Source of the DNA: Desulfovibrionaceae bacterium
GTDB lineage: Bacteria > Pseudomonadota > Gammaproteobacteria > Burkholderiales > Burkholderiaceae_C
DNA length: 10,082 nucleotides
Assembly (NCBI GenBank): GCA_009778355.1
Contig: WRJY01000273.1
Span: forward strand, 1-10,082
Direction: 5' to 3'
Both the position numbers and the translations under genes were made by a program. Of this stretch, positions 1 through 5,523 are shown piece by piece (positions within the stretch are counted from its first letter, which is position 1; every line of letters starts with the position of its first letter). Under the pieces are notes generated by a model. It had not been told where the DNA came from and did no database searches. It worked only from the letters and a program-made list of their open reading frames with translations.

Positions 1-63
1 CACCGGCAACCCGCCGCGACGAACCCCGATGATGAAAAGTGGTAGCCGAAAACCGGAGCCAAC

Positions 64-180
64 CTAAAACAATTCCCCCGTCCCCTCCACCCCCTCCGCG
101 CCGTGTTCTGCTTGCGCGGGCGGGGGCGGCTCGGCGGCGTCTTGCTTGACCAGCGAACCCACGCGCACGCCGAGCAGGCT
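64..180 (-). pseudogene. dinB: Remnant of the 3' end of dinB (DNA polymerase IV)
   Basis: Read on the minus strand, this stretch encodes about 38 codons: LLGVRVGSLVKQD, then a Pro/Ala/Glu-rich linker, ending ELF and a TAG stop at 66-64. The LLGVRV segment resembles the end of the little-finger domain of Y-family polymerase IV. The short ELF end resembles the clamp-binding tail of such proteins. The reading frame has no upstream part: at 180/181 it abuts the stop codon of the SDR gene, so only a tail is left and it cannot be expressed as a polymerase. It matches the right window edge (9994-10082) over 89 bp with two mismatches. The dinB assignment rests on a short C-terminus, so it is probable rather than certain; another Y-family polymerase is possible. 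Confidence 0.65.
65..153. repeat. Left copy of direct repeat flanking the gene cluster
   Basis: Bases 65-153 match bases 9994-10082 in the same orientation (offset 9929), with only two differences: C at 90 versus A at 10019, and C at 94 versus G at 10023. The match breaks at 64/9993, inside the TAG stop codon of the left copy. At the other end it runs to the window edge, so the true repeat may extend to about 180 on the left side. Because both copies encode the same polymerase-like tail, this is a duplicated gene end rather than a transposon inverted repeat. Confidence 0.93.
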
Positions 181-996
181 TTAAATCATCGCAAAGCCGC
201 CGGAAGCGCCAATGGTTTGCCCTGTGATGAATAGCGCGCGGTCAGAGGCCAGGAAAGCTACAAGACCGGAAATGTCCTCGGGGCGCGAAAGGCGCCCGAT
301 GCCCTTGGAGATCGGATAGATATTCAACATCTTGCCCAAGCGTTCATTGTTTTCCACAGTGGCATCGACATGCAACGGACCGTCTTTGATGCCCGCATGC
401 GACACCGCGCCGAGCGCGATTGAATTGACTGTGATCGCATGCCGCCCATGCTCGCGCGCCAGTGCCTTGCCAAAACCCGCCATGGCCGCCTTCGCGCCCG
501 AGTACACCGCCATGTTGGCTTCGCCGATGCGGCCAGCTTCCGAGATGATGTTGATGATGCGCCCGCTCTTGCGCGCGACCATGCCCGGCAGCACGCTGCG
601 GCAACAGTTCATGGTGCCAAAGACATTGAGATTGACGATTTTTGCCCAGTCGGACGGGGGCATATCAAGAAATGGCGGCGTGCGTCCGCCTTTCTCGCGG
701 CGTTCCGGGATGATCCCGGCGTTGTTCACGAGTATCGACACGGGCGCGCCAAACTGCGCGCTGCCTTTGGCGACCATGGCTTCCACTTCGTCGGCGCGGG
801 TAATGTCGGCTGGCGCAGCCAGCGCCTTGCCGCCGGCCGCCGTAATTTCGGCGACAACTTTCTCCGCGCGTTCGGCCACGAGGTCATTGACGATAACGCG
901 CGCGCCTTCGGCGGCCAGTTCGATGCAAATCTGCCGGCCCACGCCTTGGCCTGCGCCGGTGACGAGCGCCACTTGATTTTCCAGTCCGAGCTTCAT
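181..996 (-). CDS. SDR family oxidoreductase (probable 3-hydroxyacyl-CoA dehydrogenase)
   Basis: This is a 271-residue classical short-chain dehydrogenase/reductase, normal length for the family. Visible features are the cofactor loop TGAGQGVG (13-20), NNAG (91-94), Asn124 in VNLNVFG, the catalytic Ser152, and the YSGAK motif with Tyr165 and Lys169. Asp38 at the end of the second strand (VNDL) points to NAD rather than NADP. The usual Pro-Gly after the active site (NxxxPG) is ALG here (Leu195). The start has AGGA six bases upstream. It is the last gene of the minus-strand set, 56 bp beyond the enoyl-CoA hydratase, so oxidation of a 3-hydroxyacyl-CoA is the natural role. Oxidation of an alcohol from another step cannot be excluded. 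Its TAA stop lies exactly at the junction with the dinB remnant. Confidence 0.9.
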   Translation of the reverse strand: MKLGLENQVALVTGAGQGVGRQICIELAAEGARVIVNDLVAERAEKVVAEITAAGGKALAAPADITRADEVEAMVAKGSAQFGAPVSILVNNAGIIPERREKGGRTPPFLDMPPSDWAKIVNLNVFGTMNCCRSVLPGMVARKSGRIINIISEAGRIGEANMAVYSGAKAAMAGFGKALAREHGRHAITVNSIALGAVSHAGIKDGPLHVDATVENNERLGKMLNIYPISKGIGRLSRPEDISGLVAFLASDRALFITGQTIGASGGFAMI

Positions 997-1052
997 GGTG
1001 TTTCCTTTGTCCTTGGGTTGTTTGAAATGGTGGTCAATGCGCAGATGCCGGT

Positions 1053-1865
1053 TCAGCGGCCGGTGAACACCGGCTTGCGTTTCTCGACGAAGGCGCGCAT
1101 GCCTTCCTTGCGGTCATCGCTGTCGATGATCATGGCCGCCGCATAACGTTCGTATTCAAGCCCCGAGTCGAGATCAGCTTGCATGCCGCGATTGATCGCT
1201 CTCTTGGCGAAGCGCACTGCCAGCGGGGGGTGCTCGGCAATGCGCTGCGCCAATTCGAGCGCAGCGGGCATCAGTTCGGCCTGTGGCAGCACGCGGCTGA
1301 CGATCCCGTAGCGCAGTGCGGTTTCTGCATCAATCAGGTCGGCGGTGAGGATCAGTTCCTTGGCGCGCGCCTCGCCGATCAAACGCGGCAAGCGTTGCGT
1401 GCCGCCGGCGGCGGGAATTACGCCGAGCTTGATCTCGGGCAGCCCGAAGCGCGCGCCCGAAGCGGCCCAGCGGATGTCGCAGCACAGCGCGATTTCCAGT
1501 CCTCCGCCGAGTGCAACGCCGTTGATGGCCGCGATCACCGGTTTTTCGAATTCCTCGATGTTGCGAAAAAGGTCGTGCGTGGCCTTTTGCGCGACGAAGT
1601 AGTCCGTGCCAACGGGCTGTCCGTCGGCGCGTTCCTTGATGTCCGCACCGGCGCAAAATGCGCGTTCGCCAGCGCCAGTGACGAGCACTGCGCGCACCCG
1701 CTGGTCGTTGCGCGCGAACTCGAAGAAGGCGCGCGCGAGATCGGGCTTCATTGAACCGCCGAGCGTGTTCATGCGCTCCGGGCGGTTCAGCGTGATGACG
1801 GCGACGTTGCCGCGCACCTCGTAAAGCAGTGTGTCGAGCGGGGTGGGAGCCGTGTTCGTGTTCAT
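1053..1865 (-). CDS. Enoyl-CoA hydratase (crotonase family)
   Basis: This 270-residue crotonase-fold enzyme should add water to a 2-enoyl-CoA to give the 3-hydroxyacyl-CoA. The oxyanion-hole segments are AFCAGADIKE (69-78) and GVALGGGLE (116-124). Both acid/base glutamates of true hydratases are present: Glu124 in GGGLE, and Glu144 in PEIKLG before IPAAGGTQRL. It is therefore a hydratase rather than one of the many crotonase relatives lacking one Glu. The start at 1865 is preferred over an in-frame ATG at 1949: AAGGA lies 8 bases upstream, the protein then begins just before the first beta-strand as usual, and the longer form would overlap the thiolase-like gene. It lies 31 bp after that gene, within the same probable operon. 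Confidence 0.92.
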   Translation of the reverse strand: MNTNTAPTPLDTLLYEVRGNVAVITLNRPERMNTLGGSMKPDLARAFFEFARNDQRVRAVLVTGAGERAFCAGADIKERADGQPVGTDYFVAQKATHDLFRNIEEFEKPVIAAINGVALGGGLEIALCCDIRWAASGARFGLPEIKLGVIPAAGGTQRLPRLIGEARAKELILTADLIDAETALRYGIVSRVLPQAELMPAALELAQRIAEHPPLAVRFAKRAINRGMQADLDSGLEYERYAAAMIIDSDDRKEGMRAFVEKRKPVFTGR

Positions 1866-1896
1866 GGATGTTGTCCTTGTTTTTTGGGCGGGTTCT

Positions 1897-3057
1897 TCAC
1901 GTTCCCGCTGCGGAAAGAACGTGCGCGATGGCCACCGATCCCAGGCCAATCATGTGGGCCAGGCCCCAGTGCGCATTCGGATGCTGGCGGCCTTTGGCTT
2001 CGCCGCGCATCTGCCGCGTGATCTCGGCGATCTGGCCGATGCCGGTCGGGCCGAGCGGGTGGCCCATGCCGATCAGTCCTCCCGATGCGTTGATGGCGCA
2101 GCGTCCGCCAATCTGCGAGTCCCCGCGTTCGAGATAGGCTGCGCCTTCGCCGGGATCGCATACGCCGATGGCTTCGCTGTAGAGTAGCTCCTCGACCGAA
2201 AAAGCATCGTGCAATTCGACCAAGTCGAGTTGTTTTGCTTCGATTCCCGCCTGTTCGAGCGCCGCGCGCGCGCTGGTACGCACGAGGTCGATAGACCCCT
2301 GTCCGTAAACGGTTTCTTCGCGCTCGCTGATTGCAGCCGAAGCGCGCACGCGCACACAGCGTCTGGCATCGAGTCCCAAGCGTTTGAGCGCGCTGCCTGA
2401 CACCAGCAACACGGCTGCAGCGCCTTCGCCGCGCGGGCAGCATTGCTGCACCGTGAGATCACCGGCAACCTTGGGCGAAGCAAGCACCTGTTCGAGCGTG
2501 CGCGGCTTGCGGAACTGCGCATACGGGTTGCGCGAGGCATTGCCGTGGTTCTTGACGGCAACGCGCGCCAGCGATTCGATGCGGGCGCCGCGCTCGCGCA
2601 GGTAGCTGCGGGCCATCAGTGCAAACTTTACCGCCGGAATCGTGGCGGTGTCGCTCAGGCGTTCCAGCCCGTCCTTGTTGGCCGCGCGGCGGCCGTCGCC
2701 GTGCTTGTCCACGCCTACCGCAAGCGCCACATCGCTGATGCCATGCGTGATTTCCATGCAGGCTTGGCGAAACGCAAAGGAGCCGGAGGCCGATGCGTTT
2801 TCGACTTGCGTGACCGCCAACCCGGTGGAACCCAGGTGACGGAACATGACGCGGCCAACCGCCATGCCGATAGAGGTGGTGCCCACGTAAGCGCTCTGCA
2901 CCTGTTCCCAGTCAAGGCCCGCATCGGCGAGCGCGGCCCGCACTGCCGTCAATCCCAGATGCGTGTATGGCGTCTCGCTCGGAAATTGATAGGGATGCAA
3001 GCCAATGCCCGCGACGTAGACGCCGTCGTTACCGTCAATCCAGCGATTGGGGTTCAT
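1897..3057 (-). CDS. SCP2-type thiolase-like protein without catalytic cysteines (possible retro-aldolase)
   Basis: This 386-residue protein has the thiolase fold of the SCP2/lipid-transfer group. Recognisable parts are the N-terminal YVAGIG strand, VENASASGS (85-93) at the nucleophile loop, VKNHGNASRNPYAQ (168-181), HDAF (283-286), and GMGHPLGPTG (330-339) with His333. The position of the nucleophilic Cys (normally NxCAxG) is Ser89, codon TCG. The SCP2-thiolase HDCF motif is HDAF, so its Cys is Ala285. The C-terminal CxG motif is replaced by LAHMIG (367-372). A conventional two-cysteine thiolase mechanism is therefore not supported. Its start overlaps the stop of the DUF35 gene by ATGA, implying coupled translation and a complex. 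Ltp2, the steroid side-chain aldolase, is a thiolase-superfamily member that works with a DUF35 partner, so a retro-aldol role is plausible here. A modified thiolase or acyltransferase remains possible. Confidence 0.88.
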   Translation of the reverse strand: MNPNRWIDGNDGVYVAGIGLHPYQFPSETPYTHLGLTAVRAALADAGLDWEQVQSAYVGTTSIGMAVGRVMFRHLGSTGLAVTQVENASASGSFAFRQACMEITHGISDVALAVGVDKHGDGRRAANKDGLERLSDTATIPAVKFALMARSYLRERGARIESLARVAVKNHGNASRNPYAQFRKPRTLEQVLASPKVAGDLTVQQCCPRGEGAAAVLLVSGSALKRLGLDARRCVRVRASAAISEREETVYGQGSIDLVRTSARAALEQAGIEAKQLDLVELHDAFSVEELLYSEAIGVCDPGEGAAYLERGDSQIGGRCAINASGGLIGMGHPLGPTGIGQIAEITRQMRGEAKGRQHPNAHWGLAHMIGLGSVAIAHVLSAAGT

Positions 3058-3485
3058 TGGGCGGCCTCCGCGTTCGCTGGCACGAACCGGCAGTCGAAAA
3101 TGCCGCCCGAATCCAGGGGCATGGCTACTGCTTTCATTGCCATGCCTGGGCGCAGGACTGACTCGTCGGCCACGGCGATCACGCCTTCTTCCACCACCTG
3201 ATCAGCAATGCGAATGTCCCCCGCAATGCTCGGCGCGGGCATGCCCGGCGCCAGCGGCACGTGCAAGGTCACATATTCGAGGAGGGCGCCGTCGCCCGCG
3301 AGGGCTACCTGTTCGGCTTTGTCGAGCGGGGCGCCGCAGTGCGAGCAACCCGGTACGTTGGCGGGAAAGCTCAAGCCCTTGCAATGGGGGCACTGCACGA
3401 AGAGAAAGTCAAGCGAGCGGCCATCGGACGCCAGCCGGTAGAGCGAGGGATGCCGGGGACGCATCGCGGTGAGGTCTTGGGTCAT
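3054..3485 (-). CDS. DUF35-type zinc-ribbon/OB-fold protein, partner of the thiolase-like protein
   Basis: This 143-residue protein has a rubredoxin-like zinc ribbon, C32-x2-C35-x11-C47-x2-C50 (CPHC and CSHC), followed by an OB-fold from about residue 60 to 136. The OB-fold shows the family pattern of a GALLEYVTLHVPL strand, a central DIRIADQ strand and an RPGMAMKAV strand. Such proteins are usually encoded next to thiolase-like partners, bind them, and help hold the acyl-CoA. Known examples are ChsH2-DUF35 with Ltp2 and the archaeal thiolase/HMG-CoA synthase complexes. The 4-bp ATGA overlap with the thiolase-like gene fits subunit coupling. The start at 3485 is chosen because a longer in-frame version from 3587 would overlap the Bug gene and adds no domain sequence. 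A later ATG (MRPRHPS, residue 8) is possible, and no strong Shine-Dalgarno decides between them. Confidence 0.88.
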   Translation of the reverse strand: MTQDLTAMRPRHPSLYRLASDGRSLDFLFVQCPHCKGLSFPANVPGCSHCGAPLDKAEQVALAGDGALLEYVTLHVPLAPGMPAPSIAGDIRIADQVVEEGVIAVADESVLRPGMAMKAVAMPLDSGGIFDCRFVPANAEAAQ

Positions 3486-3522
3486 GGATATGCACAGAGT
3501 TTGGGAGGAGTAGACAAGGGGG

Positions 3523-4506
3523 TCAGTTGAGTTTGGCGCCAGATTGCTGAATGATTTCGCGCCAGCGGACCATTTCGGTTTTGACAAACTCGGAGAGCTT
3601 GTCGTCGCGCAGATCTTTCAGCGGCATGCTGCCGAACTTCTCGGTGATTCGCAGCATTTCGGGATCGACGACGACCTGGGCAATGGCATCGCCAAGCCGC
3701 TTGGCAATCGCCGGCGGTGTTTTGGCGGGCAGGAAGACGGCGCTCCACGCCGTGGACTCGGCGTTTGGAAAGCCCAGTTCACCCACAGTGGGAATATCTG
3801 GTGCAGCGGTCAGGCGTTCCTTGCTTGTCACGACCAGCGGCTTGAGTCTGCCCGCCTGCACAAAAGGCATCACGACCGACGGATAGTCGAACATCAGATC
3901 GAGGTTGCCGCCCATCAGGTCAGTCAGCGCCGGGTTGCTGCCTTTGTAAGGCACGTGGGTCATCTTGATGCCGGCGGCGGCCTGGAATAGCTCAGCCGTC
4001 AAATGGGTGCCGGTGCCCGCACCGGCAGAACCGAAGTTGAGTTGGCCCGGATGGGCCTTGGCATAGGCGATCAGCTCAGGCACGGTCTTGAAAGGCCGCG
4101 ACGGGTTGATGACCAGGATGAGCGGCGTGTTCGACAGCCCGTGCACCGGCACGAAATCCTTCACGGGGTCGTAACGGATGTTGTTGTAAAGCGCGAGATT
4201 GGCTGCATGGGTGCCGGATGTGCCGTAAATCATGGTGTAACCGTCAGGCGGCTGGCGGGACGCCCACTCTACGCCGATGGAGCCGCCTGCGCCAGGCCGG
4301 TTGTCCACGATTACCGGCTGGCCGAGTTTGTTGCCAAGGAGCCTTGAGAACGGGCGTGAGAAGTTGTCGGTAATGCCGCCTGGCGTGAACGGCACCACGA
4401 AAGTGATGGGCTTGGCGGGCCAGTCGTCGCCCGCGGCCTGTGCGGCGCCTATGCATGCACAAGCCGCGATAAACCCCGCGAACGCTCTTTGCAAGAACTT
4501 TTTCAT
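3523..4506 (-). CDS. Bug/TctC family periplasmic solute-binding protein
   Basis: This is a 327-residue tripartite tricarboxylate transporter receptor, full length for the family. A Sec signal peptide is clear: MKK, a hydrophobic stretch to about residue 22, and a probable cleavage after AQA (residue 24). The mature part starts WPAKPITFVVPFTPGGITDN and continues with the hallmark VDNRPGAGGSIG and PDGYTMIYGT. The mid-section LNFGSAGAGTGTHL and MTHVPYKGSNPALTDLMGG is also typical. Bug receptors bind carboxylates or related small ligands in the periplasm. No TctA or TctB membrane component is in the window, so it is an orphan receptor here, as is common in Burkholderiales. It may supply a transporter encoded elsewhere or act in sensing. 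It is first in the minus-strand set. GGAG lies 6 bases before the ATG. Confidence 0.95.
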   Translation of the reverse strand: MKKFLQRAFAGFIAACACIGAAQAAGDDWPAKPITFVVPFTPGGITDNFSRPFSRLLGNKLGQPVIVDNRPGAGGSIGVEWASRQPPDGYTMIYGTSGTHAANLALYNNIRYDPVKDFVPVHGLSNTPLILVINPSRPFKTVPELIAYAKAHPGQLNFGSAGAGTGTHLTAELFQAAAGIKMTHVPYKGSNPALTDLMGGNLDLMFDYPSVVMPFVQAGRLKPLVVTSKERLTAAPDIPTVGELGFPNAESTAWSAVFLPAKTPPAIAKRLGDAIAQVVVDPEMLRITEKFGSMPLKDLRDDKLSEFVKTEMVRWREIIQQSGAKLN

Positions 4507-4546
4507 CTGTGTCTCCGGGTTGGGTTGATGATTCGATCTGGATCTT

Positions 4547-4573
4547 TTGATCTACAATGGGCCGTAGTATACT
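4547..4573 (+). promoter_or_regulatory. Candidate plus-strand promoter sharing the symmetric -10
   Basis: The -10 of the minus-strand promoter lies in the 8-bp palindrome AGTATACT (4566-4573), so TATACT also reads on the plus strand (4568-4573). A partial -35, TTGATC (4547-4552), stands 15 bp upstream, which is shorter than ideal. If used, it would give iclR a leader of about 120 nt. Confidence 0.3.
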
Positions 4574-4595
4574 TCAGCCATTCGTTCATTTGCAA
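4566..4595 (-). promoter_or_regulatory. Candidate sigma-70 promoter of the minus-strand catabolic set
   Basis: On the minus strand, TTGCAA (4595-4590) is followed after 18 bp by TATACT (4571-4566). This is a 4/6 match to the -35 and a 5/6 match to the -10 consensus. It would place the transcript start near 4559 and give a leader of roughly 50 nt before the Bug start codon. This is an eye match with no score computed. Confidence 0.5.
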
Positions 4596-4640
4596 GAGGA
4601 AATATGCCGACCTCATGCAGCAAAAATTCCAATCATCTTT

Positions 4641-4669
4641 TTATCGAATCAACGGTTCTTCCTTAAAAT
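4641..4669 (+). promoter_or_regulatory. Alternative weak promoter of iclR
   Basis: TAAAAT (4664-4669) is a good -10 candidate close to the iclR start. The hexamer 17 bp upstream, TTATCG (4641-4646), matches the -35 poorly. It would give a leader of about 26 nt before the GTG at 4703. It could be an activator-dependent promoter, but that is inference. Confidence 0.3.
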
Positions 4670-4686
4670 TCGTTGGTCATTGCGAA
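4669..4686. promoter_or_regulatory. Possible IclR operator (weak inverted repeat)
   Basis: The sequence TTCGTTGGTCATTGCGAA has TTCG and CGAA arms separated by 10 bp. It sits between the -10 candidate and the Shine-Dalgarno of iclR, where autorepression would act. The arms are only four perfect bases and no family consensus can be assigned, so this is a low-confidence candidate. Confidence 0.2.
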
Positions 4687-4702
4687 ATATCGGAGAACTT
4701 TT

Positions 4703-5467
4703 GTGCCGACGCTTGTTCCTGCAGCTATCCGCACCATGTCTTTGTTTGAACTGTTTGCTCGCGAGAAGCGCGAGCTTTCCAATTCCGACTTGGCCCGTTT
4801 GATGGACTTGCCGGAAAGCAGTTGCTCGGATCTGCTGCACACCCTGCACGAGCAGGGCTACCTGATACGCACCGCGCGCAGCCGGCGCTTCTATCCGACG
4901 GCGCGGCTGCTGGCTGTGGCCAAGGAAATTTCGGCCAGCGACCCGGTTTACACGGTGGCATCCGAAGCCGCCGAACTGCTGCGCGACAAGACCGGCGAGA
5001 CGGGCCTGGTTGGCCGCGTCGAAGGCGGCGTGGTCAAGATATTGGCGTTCACTGCGGGCTGGCATCCGCTGCGCTACGTGCAAAGCGTGGGCGACAAATT
5101 GAGTCTGCACGTGTCGGCGCTGGGCAAGGCGGCATTGGCGTTGGGCGCGCCCGAAGAAGCCGCGCGTCAGTTGCGCCTGAAGCCGCTGAAAAAACTGTGC
5201 GCGGGCACGATCACCGACCTGGCCCTGCTGGAAGCGCAGATCGAACAAACGCGCAAACAGGGTTGGATTCTGGTCGAGAACGAAGGCGGCGATGGCCTCT
5301 CCGCGTTGGCCGTCGCGGGCTATGTGGGCGGCCAACCGATCGCCCTGTCCGTCGCCGGCCCAACCGATCGCTTCCGCCAGAACCGTGAACCCTACTTGGC
5401 CGCACTGAAGGAAGTGCAGCCCCTCGTTTTCCGCCCGCGCAATGTCAGGGAGTCCGTTGCCGCATAG
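4703..5467 (+). CDS. IclR family transcriptional regulator
   Basis: This 254-residue regulator has an N-terminal winged helix-turn-helix (about 1-62) and a C-terminal effector-binding domain (about 75-250). In the first, VPAAIRTMSLFELFAREKR is the opening helix, and LSNSDLARLMDLPESSCSDLLHTLHEQGYL is the HTH with its recognition helix. In the second, GLVGRVEGG and LSLHVSALGKAALA are typical. The GTG at 4703 is chosen over an in-frame TTG at 4673. GGAG at 4692-4695 is 7 bases from the GTG, and IclR proteins normally start with exactly this VPxL-like segment. It is divergent from the Bug/thiolase set and 56 bp ahead of the acyl-CoA dehydrogenase in the same direction. It therefore probably controls both sets in response to the substrate or its CoA ester. 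Whether it activates or represses cannot be read from the sequence. Confidence 0.93.
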   Translation: MPTLVPAAIRTMSLFELFAREKRELSNSDLARLMDLPESSCSDLLHTLHEQGYLIRTARSRRFYPTARLLAVAKEISASDPVYTVASEAAELLRDKTGETGLVGRVEGGVVKILAFTAGWHPLRYVQSVGDKLSLHVSALGKAALALGAPEEAARQLRLKPLKKLCAGTITDLALLEAQIEQTRKQGWILVENEGGDGLSALAVAGYVGGQPIALSVAGPTDRFRQNREPYLAALKEVQPLVFRPRNVRESVAA

Positions 5468-5523
5468 GGCGGCGGACATCGGCGGCGCGCTTTTCATCCA
5501 CCCACTTCACAGGAGACATTCCG

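Larger units (their letters stand above)
4507..4702. promoter_or_regulatory. Divergent regulatory region between the Bug gene and the iclR gene
   Basis: This 196-bp gap is visibly richer in A and T than the flanking genes. It separates two divergently transcribed gene sets, one of which begins with an IclR-family regulator, the classical arrangement for a regulator controlling both itself and its target operon. It holds candidate promoters on both strands (listed separately), three GATC sequences close together (4535, 4541, 4549) and a weak inverted repeat next to the iclR start. Short open frames crossing it do not look like genes. Confidence 0.75.

Noticed and set aside
332..1146. Long plus-strand open frames opposite the SDR gene (332-976, 439-1146).
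   Set aside because: They are antisense shadows in GC-rich coding DNA, have no recognisable domain, and lie opposite a gene with full SDR motifs.
1866..1949. 28-residue N-terminal extension of the enoyl-CoA hydratase from an ATG at 1949.
   Set aside because: It would overlap the thiolase-like gene, encodes no family sequence, and the ATG at 1865 has a good Shine-Dalgarno.
3486..3587. 34-residue N-terminal extension of the DUF35 protein from 3587.
   Set aside because: It overlaps the 3' end of the Bug gene and adds nothing resembling the family; the ATG at 3485 lies just past the Bug stop.
4673..4702. TTG start at 4673 for the IclR regulator.
   Set aside because: No Shine-Dalgarno precedes it at proper spacing, and GTG 4703 has GGAG 7 bases upstream and fits the family N-terminus.
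4489..4802. Small plus-strand open frames spanning the divergent gap.
   Set aside because: Their products resemble nothing, they run into iclR in other frames, and the region behaves as a promoter region.
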